A stretch of DNA of 64,000 bases. Origin: Hippasteria phrygiana (taxonomy: Eukaryota > Echinodermata > Asteroidea > Valvatida > Goniasteridae). Numbering within the stretch: the stretch's first letter is position 1; every line of letters starts with the position of its first letter. The stretch spans positions 744,001-808,000 of the forward strand of contig JAZGUH010000276.1 in the NCBI GenBank assembly GCA_037893225.1. The letters are read 5' to 3'. The notes beneath the pieces were generated by a model that saw only the letters and a program-made list of their open reading frames with translations, was not told where the DNA came from and searched no databases. The position numbers and the translations under genes are program-made. Shown here piece by piece: positions 1 through 12,405 of the stretch.

Positions 1-172
1 AATGATTTTGTGTTGTGTTATTTTTGCCTTAGATTGGTCAATAGGCTTTGAAGTTGTTAGGGATGAAAGTGACATGACAGTCTGAAAATATTAGTGATGG
101 TGGGATTGCCCATATAGGTTTGACATCAAACAAACCTCAAGGGAAAAGATAAGGTAGTTTTCAATAAGTTTT

Positions 173-245
173 CAAAGTGAACAAAGAAATTTGACAAGTG
201 GCTTGGACCTGCCACCTCCGGATTACCGTACCGGCGCTCCTCCAC
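173..245. mobile_element. Decayed SINE fragment related to 38110-38310
   Basis: Contains TTTCAAAGTGAACAAAGAAA, then ACCTGCCACCTCCGGATTAC and CGTACCGGCGCTC. These line up with the minus-strand SINE head at 38235-38307 (ACCTGCGACCTCCGGAACAC). Too degraded to be a tRNA gene. Confidence 0.45.
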
Positions 246-304
246 TTATAAAGCTAATTGTTTCAGGGGGTGCTAGTCAGGAGTCATACACCCATATTAA
301 ATGC

Positions 305-535
305 CTATAGACTAATCCAACAAGCAAAATTAGAAGCCATCTTTGGGTACCCAATCGGGCGGTACTGCGCTCGCGTCATACGCGTTCTTACTTTTGAGGC
401 ATATGTGTTTACTTTGGCAATCCTATTGGTCAAAGGCGCAATGAGTGCGAGCGTAAGACGAGCGCGCGTGTATGGTACCGCTCGATTGGGTACCCAAAGA
501 TGGCTTCTAATTTTGCTGGTCAAATTAGTCTATAG
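305..535. mobile_element. Foldback MITE with CTATAGAC-TAAT ends
   Basis: 231 bp. Left arm CTATAGACTAAT, AAAATTAGAAGCCATCTTTG and GGTACCCAATCG; the right arm is its reverse complement, ending ATTAGTCTATAG. Arms are about 70 bp. The core is CpG-rich (CGCTCGCGTCATACGCG). Open frames across it mirror each other on the two strands and are not genes. Confidence 0.85.
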
Positions 536-2864
536 CCAGGGATCACACTTCAACTTTACAACCTGGGAAGGGTCAATGTGGGGGGGGGGGGGGCACTCAA
601 TCAGGACAATTAAAACTAATAATAACATCCATTGTGGTTTGTTTGATGATGTATTTTGCTCTAAATGATGCGGGGGGGGGGGGGGGGGGGGGTTATGGAC
701 AGGACTGGAGTAATTAAAAAAGAAAAAAACACTGCCTGATACAAAGCAAAATGTAACCAGGTATGGTGCTGAGGAGAAAGAAAAGAAGACATTAAAAACT
801 GAGAACCAAGTTTGTTGGAAGTGTGAGTCTAAATGTACTACCCTGTTCAATGCTATATGGTTCAACCATGAGTCTACATTTTACCACCCTGCATCTGGCT
901 ATTATTAGGCCCTCATCATCCTCCTCTTTTTGAAAAAAACCCAGACCATCAACTGGTATTTTTTTACTTGGCATTACTGACAGTTGAAAACTGGACCACT
1001 GGATTCCCACGCATCCCCTCTAATGCTTCAACTCTTCTCAAACTGACTAACAAGGCAACACATTGTACATATAGTGGGACTAACAAAAGAGAGCTCTGTG
1101 TACTGTACTGTATTGTGTGCAATGAAAACCACCCACAGGGCTGTGGTTACCAACTACTCTCTTCTCAAACTTCTTATTTCAGTGCATCACCACTCTGGTA
1201 TGTGCACTAAACTTACAAAGCAACAAAAGGCCTGCACAACAGAGAGGTACACAGCTCCATGCTTGTACTATATCTACGGACAGACCTATGCACAATAAAC
1301 AGCTTTGTAAAAATGAACTACCTAAAAATATATCCCCAGACACTGCACAAGCAATTCAAACTCTGTAACAAGGAGAATAGCAAATATCCACTCTCCCTTT
1401 TCTTTTTGACCAGCACTTTTGCCAAGCCCTAGAATCTGGCTTGGGTCGGAGGATCATTCATATCCAAACACCCAGATGAGCTACACTGTAGGATCACCTA
1501 ATTCAAGCCTGCGTTTCTATTCTTGTCGCATTCAATTCCAATCCCCAAACCTGTATGGGATTTGAACCTTGGTCACAAAAGTAGAAATCAAGTAAATCAC
1601 CACTGCAAGAATGAATTCAGAGCAATTTTTTAAGAATGACAATGTAATTTTGATTAAGAATCCATGCGCAGGTACAGGTAAATGTGCCGGTGAATAAACT
1701 TTATTAAAAATATGTTCACTTGATCAGAGCATCGTTATCGTGTTCACGTCTAATTTATGACTAAAAACAAAAATATGTTCTCGGTGAGTATTGTTATAGC
1801 AACAGACATGATGTAAACAAATACATGAAATGATTGTAAGAGTGACTGACAGGCTCATAGTAACCATCTAATTCAACCAATACAATTAGTGAATAGAGCA
1901 AATTCTAGGCAGGCGAAATGTTTCAAAGTTCATTACCAGTGCGATGACTCAAGTTTGTTGTTATCACATAGTACCATCACATGCCCGACTGATTTTCCAT
2001 TGTGTGGAGCTTTATATAACAGGAATTTTACTGGAGAACAATGGTGTTGATACAGTTCCCATGTGACAGGCCAATTACAAGCAGGCTGCGTGTTGTAACC
2101 TTGTACTTGGGCCAAGGCAAAGTGTGCATTTTATCATCTATATTGGGCAATGCAAAGAGTACGATGGGTAAAGTGCGTCACGAGAAATGATACTGGTACT
2201 TGATAGACATCCTAGGGAAAGAAATGTAAACTGATAAACCTTGTTAGTTGGTCCATGGAGCAAGTTGGCCAAATCACTTTCTTAAAACTACACAAAAAAC
2301 AGCATCCATATTACCTATAAAATGCACCCCCCCCCCCCCCCCCCTCCTCCTCCTCTTCCTCCCCCACCCCCGGACTTTGGTCCTTCTTTGAGAGCTGTGG
2401 TGTAACCGGGGATGCAGAGTGTAACAGGATGGAGGTTTTGAAAGCAAAATCAGGTACACTGATAGAAGCAAAATTGGGACGGTGAAAATTGATTTTAAAT
2501 CTGAAACTGGGATGGTGAAAGGGGACAAAAATTCTTTCTTTTTTTTGGCAATGGGCAAACAAAACCCTGGCTACTCGTCTGCTTGAGAGTGGAAGCAAAT
2601 GAAAATCGGTTCTTTTGTATCAAAGGAGAAAGTACCCCATGGGTGGGTTTCGGTCGGACAATCGCCACATTAGGTGATGGGGCAGCAGGGAGGGGGAGAA
2701 CACTCATTGAGAGACCTGTAACATTAGTGTAATATGAGGTCTTTCCCATTCCAAAGCTTCATGTACCTCACATGAATCACATCAACTCCCTTCCCAATTG
2801 GCGATATGCTTTTTTTTATCCTGACCTTCCTAAAAATAAAAATGGTTCTTCATTACACACACAG
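536..2864. other. Intergenic stretch, no gene recognised
   Basis: Unique, AT-rich sequence. It contains G runs at about 581-593 and 672-692 and a C run at 2328-2344 next to CTCCTCCTCTTCC. Short open frames here are interrupted or low-complexity. Confidence 0.5.
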
Positions 2865-3728
2865 TAGTGCTGGGCGATACGACGATAAAATCGCGATGAT
2901 GCGATATTCGCCGCCCAAAAATCAAAATCGGCTACATGTTTTTTTAAATCGAAAAATCGAGATATCGCTGATATCGTTTCTAAAATCGGCGATTTTTTTC
3001 AGAATCCCTATTTTCCCTTAAAAAATCAGTGATACTTCTTGTTACCAGCAAATTTGCTAAAATTAATTTCCTTGTAAGCGAGGTTCAAGTCGAAGTGACA
3101 TCATCCTTTCGAACTTTTTATTTATAGTGTAAATAATGCGCCTATTAATTGCTTAATTGCAATTTTTTCGGTTTAAAGTCTAAGTTTATAATAATGGACA
3201 ACTTGAGCTGTCAGTAAATCTGCGATAAGATGCAAAATCTATTAAAACGTTCTAAATATCTAAACAATCAGCGTACTCCGCACTTCATTGTAATATTTAG
3301 TTTCATTCACATGCAAATTAGCAAGCCCAGCTCTGGCCATTTCAAGCACAATATGTGGGCAAGGGACCCCCCCCCCCCCCCCCCCCCCTTGTGTCAGTCA
3401 TTGTGTTCCCGGAATCTCAGGAATTCTTTTAAGAAATCTAGGGGGGTATGTTAAGTAACAATAGTCTGTGTGTATAGGGTAATGGCTCTGGCTGGTGGCG
3501 GTAACAAAGAAAAGGCTTTGATCCAGATATCCCCAGACTAAGCTTAGACTACGCTGTTTCTCAATATTGATGGCTGGCCTAAGAACGGCCTCAAACAATG
3601 ACTGGCGACAAACGAACTTTTGCGACATTTCAATCATGCTGAAATTTGTTGACGATTTTATCGCCATATCGGCGATATCGAGAGGTAAAAAAAATCGACT
3701 ACGAAAAAAATCAATATTGTCAGCCCTA
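2865..3728. mobile_element. hAT-like MITE with near-perfect 8-bp target duplication
   Basis: 864 bp. The left end is TAGTGCTGGGCGATAC and the right end TATTGTCAGCCCTA. Flanks are ACACACAG (2857-2864) and AAACACAG (3729-3736), 7 of 8 matching, as for hAT transposons. Subterminal regions are dense in CGATATCG/AAAATCG motifs. A copy of the CCGGAATCTCAGG element is nested at about 3340-3490. Confidence 0.8.
3340..3490. mobile_element. C-run element (TGTGTTCCCGGAATCTCAGG), nested copy
   Basis: Contains a run of about 22 C, then CATTGTGTTCCCGGAATCTC, AGGAATTCTTTTAAGAAATC and TAACAATAGTCTG. The same ~120-bp core occurs at 34668-34884 and 62637-62870, where short inverted repeats bracket it. Confidence 0.7.
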
Positions 3729-3892
3729 AAACACAGCGTAAACAACTACACGGGAAAATGTGGCCGATTTTTCTTCTTCCGAGAAGGCATATTGTAAAGG
3801 AACCTGGCTTCATATAGGTTCTTGCTTTGACCAGGTTTTCTACATGCATAACCCTGTTTATTGCTTTTCAGTTGCTTTTAATTTTTTTCATT

Positions 3893-4372
3893 AGAGAGGT
3901 TTTACGTGAACGCGAACGCGTGCGCGAAAATTGTGTGTTCTTTTGCTGACGTCATCAATTCCAGCATATTGTTACTCACGTACGTGAATTTCACACGGAC
4001 GTCAAATACGTGAAAATATTGAGTTCACGTTGGGTCATAACGTGAGTAATTGCAACATTTTAAAAACATTTGTAGACATTGCAATCAATATTTTTCTTAT
4101 GAGAATTAAAGCTCATTGAATAAACAACACTGAAGATGCATTTTTGGGTCAAACTAGGTCCAGTTTGATGTATTTCTGAAGTTAAAAATTTCCTTGCTTG
4201 TGAAGCTTTCGGGTTGCAAAACACCGTGGTTGTGCATGATACCTGTCGTGACGTGCAGCTAAACGTTTCACTGCGCGTCCGAACGCCCGCGTTATTCAGT
4301 TTGACCGCCGCTCCAAAAATGTCAGACGCGCTCGCGTTGACGTTCGCGTAATACGTGCTGCTAAACTTCTCT
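3893..4372. mobile_element. CpG-rich inverted-repeat element
   Basis: Ends AGAGAGGTTTTACGTGAACGCGAACGCG and, inverted, CGCGTTGACGTTCGCGTAAT...AAACTTCTCT. Several ACGTGA/TCACGT motifs in between. No ORF of note. Confidence 0.65.
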
Positions 4373-4650
4373 ATTACTGGATGGAAATACATTGATTAAG
4401 TTAATTTATTGAAATAAATGCTTTCTGGGTGTTCACAGAAATATTTCAACTTGAACCACAGTGACTCAACAATTTGTGACCCCATTACTAAATGACACCT
4501 ACCCTCCAAGATAAAATTATGGAAATAACCTTTGTACCTACAATTCAAACAGCTAGTTCAACGTTCACGGGCACTTAACTAAAGATTAAATGTATAATCT
4601 TTACACAACTTTTAAAGAAAACAGGAAAGTGCTTCTATTTCCAGACATGT

Positions 4651-4800
4651 CTTTAGCCGCATTCGCATTGGATAAATGGACAATCGACACTTGACAATTT
4701 GGAAAGTTTAACCGGCTGTCCGCACTGGACTTAATTTGGACAAGTTGACAACAGTCTCCGTATGTTTTACCAAAAAAGTCAAATGTGGACACGGCTTTTG
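4651..4800. mobile_element. Small element related to 22520-23230
   Basis: Contains GGCTGTCCGCACTGGACTTA and, inverted, ACCAAAAAAGTCAAATGTGGACACGGC. Ends CTTTAGCCGCATTCGCATTGG / AATGTGGACACGGCTTTTG pair imperfectly. Confidence 0.6.
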
Positions 4801-7616
4801 AATAATTGCATAACAATCCATTTATATACCACTAATAATAACTTGATATACATGTATCCTAGGTCCAACAAAATGGATCTAGTTGAGATTACATGTAGAT
4901 AAATTGATGCTCGCTACGCGAGACTAGTCTGATGAAATAAAATGAAGACAACTGAGACATGTACACTGTACAGACATTTCCAATTTATGTATTCCAAGCA
5001 TATTTGAATGTCAGACAACAAAGATCTATAATGAATACAACAAAAATCCAAAGGATATCTGGATGGAACCTGTTCAATTTTTAGGGGTGAGATTGGCAAA
5101 AAAATGCAAAAATCCACGAATTCCACGAAAAATCTACTAGGATGGGGTCCTACAACATATAGTTTGTATTTGCCTAAAGGCACCACCTTAAAATATCAAT
5201 TTTTATTGGTCTATATCCACTTTTACAGGAAAAGACACCTTTAGGACAACATCTCAGGAATTCCAGATTTCAAAAGAAATTCTTTAAAAATTTTAAAGTC
5301 CCGACAAAAAATCCTGACATCAGGAAAAATCCGGACAAATCTCACCATTGAATTTTGTAACAAATATCGTATACCTGTAGTTTATTCAGATAACATTTCA
5401 TAGACTAAACAAAAAAAGGAGTATAACCAATTTGTGTGGGTCACAAAAAACCCAGACATATAAACAAAAAAACAACAACAACAACAACAACAAAATCACC
5501 AAATGTGCAAAAAAATGCCTCTGATGCTCTGACACATTGCACTAAAAAATAATTGAGGGGGTGTGGAGGGGGGTGTCAATAAAAACAAATGGAAGGCAGC
5601 CAATAAGAGGTCCTTCATTAATTTGAGAAATTGCCAAAAATGGTTGGAAATGCTAACAAACAACTAAAAAGCATCTAAAAATATGGACTATATGCTACAT
5701 TTTTATTTTAGAGGGGGAAGGACCTGTAAAAACAAATTTGGGCATTATCTAATTTTGAGGTCCTGAAAAAAAAAGTGCAAACCTTAAATAAATCTGTATA
5801 AATAACACCAGTGTTTCCTAGTCTGTATGCATTATGTACATGTATTCATGCACATTACACTTAGACAGATGTATATGTACAACGTACATGTATGTACAAT
5901 GCAAGTACATAACAATATCCAGCTTAATACCATCATCCGCACAAACCACTTCATAATTAGAAATGTAATTTTAAAAATCCTTTAGAAATACGAATACCGC
6001 AGTCTCCCGAGAACAAAAATCCATAGTATTTCTGCTATTCATAAGCGAGTTCATTGAAGTGTCATGCAATGCCATATAAGGAGAGTCCATTGACTGTGGC
6101 ATGCACAGTGTAGAATCCAGTATCAGCCACAGAGCCTCCCTCTATGCGAAGGCTAATGGCATCATGCTGACCAACACAGTTCATCAAGTGCATACCATGA
6201 CTGCATCTCGACAAGACATTTTTCATAAACAAGTAAACACTCAATGTTCATCTATTATTTGCCATTTCCATTCCTCTTCTTGAACAGAAATTAGCATCAT
6301 GCTTTGTGTATTTGTGATATTAACAAAACTTGGACACTGCCAACTGTGGCAATTAGATTTACAAATTTGTTTCATTTGGTAGAGGGCTGGTACAGTATTC
6401 CGGAGGTCACAGGATCAAGACCTGCTCTTGGCAGTTCTTGGTTCCCTCTAAAAATATTTTCCAATTAGTTCTGCTCATTTTCTTTTGTTCGGGGTATTTC
6501 ACCTCAAGCTTTGTCTTCAGAACATGCCCTGCACTCCTCTTGTTTCATCTTCTTTTCAGATTGACGTGATCAGTTGTAATTATGTTTTTGTACAGAATTG
6601 AAAGACAAATGTGTATTGACTCAAATAATGTGGTCCGCTGTCTCAATCATTTTTGTTTACTTTCGGTGACAACTGTATCACCATCTGCTCGCAAATTGAA
6701 AAGCAATCAATTTTTCAGATTGCTTTTTATCCTACATACATCACTACTTGCATGTGGAGTACTCTGCATGTTACAAGTACCATGCAAGTACACATACTTA
6801 TGGTCCCTAGCATTGGAAAGTTACAGAGGAGGGGGAATGCCCTATTTAAAAAGCAATTCAAATTGACCAAAATATTTCAGTTGTTTGTCCTCCTTTTGAC
6901 CAAATAATCCCTGTTTGGTTGTCTGCCCCATAGCTTGTGCCGCCGTATAGTTCAAATTCCATCCATTGCTGAACTTATAACCATTCTCTTATTTCTACTG
7001 GAACACATTCACACAAGGCTTTTACTGAAACACACATCAACTTAATTGTCTCTAAATTCACAGACCAATTTAGCAAGAAGCCCGACGATGAATACAGAGG
7101 AACATTACAAGCAGCAGGATGCAATAAAGGAGCACACGAGATACTCACTCAGAGGAAATTGCTACTTGTATTTTTGTACTGGACCAGACTGGATGGCTGG
7201 GTGACTCAGTTCAGAAACCACAACAATTTCAGCTATTCATGCTAAGTCAGTTTAGGAGGTCAATGTGTGTCAAATACCAATCTCCCCCCCTCTTAAAAAG
7301 GCTAAAAATGTCTCCTGCAGCTAGTTTATGTTCTACTTGTAAACATGTACAACATTGAAGCTTTCACTTCAGAGGGGGACAGAGTTAAACCTCAGAGGAG
7401 CTGCTACTAGCGACATGGAGGAGGTCTTGATGAGATTATAACTGACAAGTCAGACTAGCTAGGTGCTAAATGCTAGAAGTACAGGCTAGACAGCTTCAGT
7501 CTGAGCTGTATGTCAGTGCTCTGACTGAATACTCCCTGCTAACAAATTCATGGGAAGAAAATAATTTTTGAACCCCCAAAAGTACTTACTGTGCACACTA
7601 TCAGTCTTCCTAAATA
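4801..7616. other. Intergenic stretch, no gene recognised
   Basis: Mostly unique sequence with an AAC simple repeat at about 5470-5492 and a ladder of TGTACATGTA motifs near 5830-5910. A possible exon at 6062-6166 on the minus strand is discussed under findings. Nothing else is supported. Confidence 0.5.
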
Positions 7617-8062
7617 TGTGACCCGCTCTGCAAAAAGGGCACTTATGTTGCAAAATTAAAAAATAGTGTTTTATATATAGCTGGAAAGGCCATTTTATAA
7701 GCTTTCATATGGTATATGTCTGAGGTCTCTAGCATTTTGCAATCACGAGATATTTGGAAATTTGCATGTTTGTTTTCAGGAATTTCTTGAAATGACTTAA
7801 GGAGAAACAAGCCATTTAAAAAAACAAAAAGCAAAGCAATAGATGGAAGCACTCGACAAAAACACATTCTTTTTCCAACTTTATTCACTGAAATCAAAGA
7901 TTTTGGTTATGAAATAGAATAATATAGGTATCAAAGATGCAAAAAATTCCCTCCCTTCAAAATCACTTGTTTGAAGAATTGTTCACTCTCTTTACATTGA
8001 ACGGCCCATAACTTGTAAAAGCATACAGCGACTTATGTGCCCTTTTTGCAGAGCGGGTCACA
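7617..8062. mobile_element. MITE with TGTGACCCGCTCTGCAAAAAGG ends and a TA target duplication
   Basis: 446 bp. The left end TGTGACCCGCTCTGCAAAAA and the right end TTTTTGCAGAGCGGGTCACA are perfect inverted repeats for about 27 bp and continue with ACTTATGT. TA flanks both ends, as expected for Tc1/mariner-type movement. No transposase. The SINE at 8073-8440 lies directly to the right. Confidence 0.85.
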
Positions 8063-8072
8063 TATGGTAGCC

Positions 8073-8440
8073 AAATCGACAATTCTATAATTATAATTAT
8101 AACTATAATTTGGGAGATAATTTGGGAGATAATTTGGGAGACTAATCATCCTTACTCGCAGCTGGGGTGCTGAATTGCGAAGGACGCGGCTACAATGTGG
8201 TCGAGTCGCTGGCACGTAAAGGCACCTCTGGCAGCCGGCCACATCGACCCATATATGACCACGGAGCACAGCCAGAGATCGAAAGTGTTTGATTTTTCCG
8301 GAGGGAGGAAAGCCGGAGGACCCGGAGAAAAACCCTCGTGGCACAGGAGAGAACCAACGCACAACTCTACTCACATATGGTCCGAGCCGGGAATCGAACC
8401 CGGGCCACATTGGTGAGAGGCGAGCACTTTTCCGGAATGA
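8073..8440 (-). mobile_element. tRNA-derived SINE with conserved middle domain and AT-rich tail
   Basis: On the minus strand, in order: a tRNA-like head with box B GGGTTCGATTCCCGG (plus 8391-8407) preceded by GCTCGCCTCTCACCAA; a middle block with GTTGGTTCTCTCCTGTGCC and GTTTTTCTCCGGGT; and a tail of AATTTGGGAGAT and ATT repeats at 8080-8150. A middle block of this kind is common in marine invertebrate SINEs as I know them. I cannot assign the family. Confidence 0.65.
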
Positions 8441-8456
8441 CCAGTGTTGACAAAGT

Positions 8457-8585
8457 TCGAGACCGAGACAGAGACCTCCGGGTTTGAGACCGAGACCGAG
8501 ACCGAGACCTCTGGGTTCGAGACCGAGACCTCTGGGTTCGAGACCGAGATCAAGACCCCAACCTCCTCATCGAGACCGAGACCTC
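8457..8585. repeat. GAGACC-type simple repeat
   Basis: Runs of GAGACCGAGACC interspersed with TCTGGGTTC, in a roughly 18-24 bp imperfect unit. It begins just beyond the SINE head. Confidence 0.8.
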
Positions 8586-9467
8586 AGACAAATTAATCTG
8601 TACTGTAAAATAATAAAACACTTTTCAAAGCCAACTTTCTTTATTTTCAATGGATTTTTAATGCTGTCCAACTGCTGTGAACATACATGCCATCTGTACA
8701 TGGAAAAAAAACAAGCTAGACTAGAAACGTGACTAACCTGTACTATGACTTGTTTCAGAAGTTCAGTACATACATGTACCAAGGACACTTCCTGTTGCTG
8801 ACTTCCATGTAACTACCTGTTATTTTCAGGAGGAATGGAAAAACAACAACACACTGTCTGGTAAAAGAAAACACACAATATGTAGTCTTAAAGTTATTGT
8901 ACCACCTGTCAAATGAAACAGAAAAACAAAAACAATGGACAGACATTTATAATTATTATTTATTTCTTTTTACAACAGTATTTAACACCTACAAATAAAA
9001 TCTTACTTTTCACCCAAAAAATGGGTAAAGTGGTACGAAAATAGTTGAGAAAAGGGCCAAATTTGACTGGGAATGAGCTGGTAATTTTAAAACTTGGCAG
9101 GAAGTCTCCAGTCATATCCAAGATGGAAACCTACATGGAAGACCTCTAGATTCATTACAAGTGGTGAGATAAATTGGAGATTCAAAATCCGGTTATCCTA
9201 ATTTTATTAAAACCGAATAACGGTTATCTGATTTCACATCTACATGTAGCTCATAGTCATGTCCATGAGATGAAGGCGGGAAAATTCAAATTCAGGTAAT
9301 TTTAAAAAGAATGGTACTTGAGATTCTTGGTCTGAAGTACTTTGTGCCCTCCTCCCCCCCCCCCCCCACCCCCCAAAAAAAAAAACTTCTGGGAAACGTG
9401 TAAACAAAATTTAAATCATCATTACATAGAAGCTTTTCACATACTGGAATGGATAAATTGACACCAA
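8586..9467. other. Intergenic stretch, nothing recognised
   Basis: AT-rich unique sequence with a C run followed by an A run at 9354-9388. No splice-bounded open frame stands out. Confidence 0.5.
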
Positions 9468-9634
9468 GTGACATTAATCAGGGATGCCAGTCAGACTTCT
9501 TTTCAGGGCCTGAAATTACAGCCAAGATGAATGGATTTACAGTCAAATTTTGAAAATGTACAGGATTTCAAATTTTGTAAAAGCCTGAACTCAGGCAATT
9601 GCCTGAAGACTGACATCCCTGATTAATGTGACAT
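9468..9634. mobile_element. Short MITE with GTGACATTAATCAGGGATG ends
   Basis: Terminal inverted repeats GTGACATTAATCAGGGATG / CATCCCTGATTAATGTGAC flank about 110 bp. The stem continues with CAGTCAG/CTGA and CTTTTCAGG/CCTGAA. Confidence 0.8.
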
Positions 9635-9776
9635 GACATTGATGAAATCAAGATTAATCCCCAGGGTGCAGCCCTGCTGTAATGTACATTAAATGCCAAA
9701 CACTGTAACCAAGAATACTTGATAACAGTTGTATTCCAACAATTTGGCTAATCCTAAGGCCTTTTGGGGTGAAAAT

Positions 9777-10465
9777 AAGCCCTGATTCACACTTGAAATT
9801 TTCACCCCCGCGCCACCCCCGAGATTGCTCATCCCCGGGGCGAGTTCAACCCTACTCTGGACCAGGGTTGAAAATCCTATCCCCGGGGTGAGAATGGTAG
9901 TGAGAAATGGTGCACACCCTACCCCGGGGCGAGCAACAGCACAAAGGTCACCAAAAGCGTGCATTATTTGGACGCTTTGCATATCAGCGCAACATAACAG
10001 AATCGCACACTTCATGTTTACATGTACACGTACAATGTATGCTTTTAATTACGCTGGTGTGCGCAGCGGCCGGGTAACCGGTATGTGCGTTCTTTGCTAA
10101 CAGATGAAACAGAAACAAACATATTGCTTCTCGTGTGACATCAATCCCACTGGCAGGCGCCATGTTTGTAACTGTTGCACTGTGGGAAAAATCTTCGCAC
10201 GATTCCACCGAGATTTCTGGGTAATGTGGTAACTACGCATGTGCACCACTCGATGAACGTTTGCCATGATGACCGCCGTGTTCAAGTGAAAAACGACTGT
10301 GCCGATCCCGGGACGAACTCACCTCGGGGCGAGATAAGTGGGGTTTGAGAAAAGCAAGTGAGAATCGACGCGGGGTTGAACTCGGAGGTGAAAAATTGCG
10401 CGTCACCCAGCGGCCGCCCGGGGCAAACTCGCCCCGGGGATAGATACTCTAGTGTGAAAAGGCCT
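9777..10465. mobile_element. MITE rich in CCCCGGGG modules
   Basis: Ends AAGCCCTGATTCACACTTG and, inverted, AGTGTGAAAAGGCCT. Near both ends are many copies of CCCCGGGGCGAG / CTCGCCCCGGGG. The central 300 bp is ordinary sequence. The GC-rich termini stand out from the AT-rich surroundings. Confidence 0.7.
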
Positions 10466-11439
10466 CTATATTTGTTACCATGAAAGGTCTAGCACTTTCC
10501 AAACCACATCTTGATAATACAGGCCATTATACCACAATCAGTTGCCTCACAGGGAGTCATAAACTAATCTTCACAAGCCTCTACAGTAGGTCAATTCAGG
10601 ACAACAGCCACCACACATGTGTGTGTGCTGTTGGATGGAATTTCTTGACATAAAACAAAGTTGTTTGGACAATAACTCAGCAGGGCCTAGTTGTATACTC
10701 TTTAAATTCGCCACATTTCATTCAAAATTACCATTTTTGTTAATTTTGAGTTATTGATTTTGTTTCTTTTTATGTAAGCACACATTTTGGCCTGCACGCT
10801 GCATGATTGTAGTTTGTCAAACATTGTCACATTATCACATTAGTTATAACTTGAAGGTGGAATGTGCAAAAGTGGATACTGACCAAAAATACTGCACCAA
10901 ATTCCATAGTTTTTTATACAGGTCAATTGTCAGATTGTGTCAACCCCTTGACAAAATCCCAGATAATAGAATGAAGAGTAACAAAACAAGATTGCAATTA
11001 ATACAAGATAACTGGAAGTTGAATGCTTATCGGCAGCCTCCCCCCCCCCCCAAAAAAAATAACCCAGAAAGAAACACTTGTGAGCTGACATTTGGTTCTG
11101 AAGATCACGCCATGGAGGCCACTGATCAAATAGCGAAAATGGAAACCATGAGCAAGAAAGGCAGGGTCAGGGAGACATTGTTGAAATACTTCACCAAGAA
11201 TCTTGGCAAATTGTCAATACCTTATCAAATGAAACGTGGGAAAACAGTCCGCTTGAAAATACAACTTCAGAGCCAAAAAAGCGGTCCACATATGTTGTTG
11301 CCTGCTGCAGACCCGTACCTATACCCAGATATTTCAAGGAATTCCCATTATATGCAAATCTACACACAAAAACCGACAACACCAGTTGTAAGTGGAAGTT
11401 GGAATAAGAGATACCAGTTTTCCTTTGTTTATTTGCATA

Positions 11440-11795
11440 CTGTTATGGAAGGTGCATTGGATGTTGGGGGGAGGGGTAAAAGATGGGAGGAGCTGTGGTC
11501 ATGGTGGGGTAGGGTTGAGAAAATGGAAGGGGTTGGGATTGTAAACTTATGGGAGCAGAGTTGAGAATGTTGGAGGCACTATAGGGTAGTAAACTGGTGG
11601 GGGAAGGGTTGATTAGATTGAAGGGGCTAGGGTAGTAAACTGGTGGGGGAAGGGTGGACTAGATGGGAGGGGCTGGGGTAGTAAACTGGTGGGGGAAGGG
11701 TTGACTAGATTGAAGGGGCTAGGGTAGTAAACTGGTGGGGGAAGGGTGGACTAGATGGGAGGGGCTGGGGTAGTAAATTGGTGGGGGGGGGGAGG
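11440..11795. repeat. 46-bp minisatellite in an AB dimer arrangement
   Basis: The unit starts GGGTAGTAAACTGGTGGGGG. Two forms alternate from about 11580: one with TTGACTAGATTGAAGGGGCT and one with TGGACTAGATGGGAGGGGCT, giving a period of about 93 bp. Degenerate G-rich copies precede it from 11440. It covers the 3' end of an open frame at 10803-11564. Confidence 0.8.
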
Positions 11796-12139
11796 AAGCA
11801 GAAGAAGGGGTCAGCTGTTGACTGATGCAACATTTGGGTGGCAAGAAACACATTACGTTTTTGGCTTATTGTATACAGGGTAGTTGCAAAAAGTAACAGA
11901 CTCAAAGAATTCCCAGCCCTTCCCTAAGCTGAGCAGTGTTAACCCTGCAACCTTCAAGTTAACAATGGCCAAGAAAAAGTTGTTTCCATGTCAAAATCAA
12001 TTTGAATTCAAATGGAAATATTTCCAGAACTTCCTCTTTCATCTGATGGCAACATGTATTTTTGTGGTACTTCCAAACTTATCATATTGAGCCATGCCCA
12101 CTTTATCATTTAACTGCTCATAGGGCTTGTCTATGGGAG

Positions 12140-12405
12140 GATGAGTTCCAGAGTTGTAGTCAAGTCCCTGCAAGTCCATTCCACAAGTCCTTTCCAAAGT
12201 CCACTCAGAAGTCCTTTCATAAAGCTGGTCACAAGTGACTGGATGAACAATGACAAAGGAATGCCTTTGTCAAAGCTCATTTGAATAGCTTGTGATTGGA
12301 ATTAGGACTGGGGGGCTTTATGTGATGGGCTTGTGATGGACTTGCGATAAACTTGCAGGGACTTGCAGGGACTTGTGATGGACTCGACTACACCCCTGAT
12401 GAGTT
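12140..12405. mobile_element. Inverted-repeat element with CAAGTCC/GGACTTG ladders
   Basis: Left GAGTTGTAGTCAAGTCCCTG and right CAGGGACTTGTGATGGACTC + GACTACAC. Many CAAGTCC repeats in the left half and GGACTTG or GGCTTGTGATGG in the right half. Related to 60196-60400. Confidence 0.65.

Noticed and set aside
1555..1580. tRNA remnant at GGGATTTGAACC
   Set aside because: Only a box-B-like stretch; no stems or box A.
10803..11564. 253-codon open frame, the longest in the window
   Set aside because: No recognisable domain; it crosses a poly(C) run and ends in the G-rich minisatellite. Composition looks like untranslated sequence.
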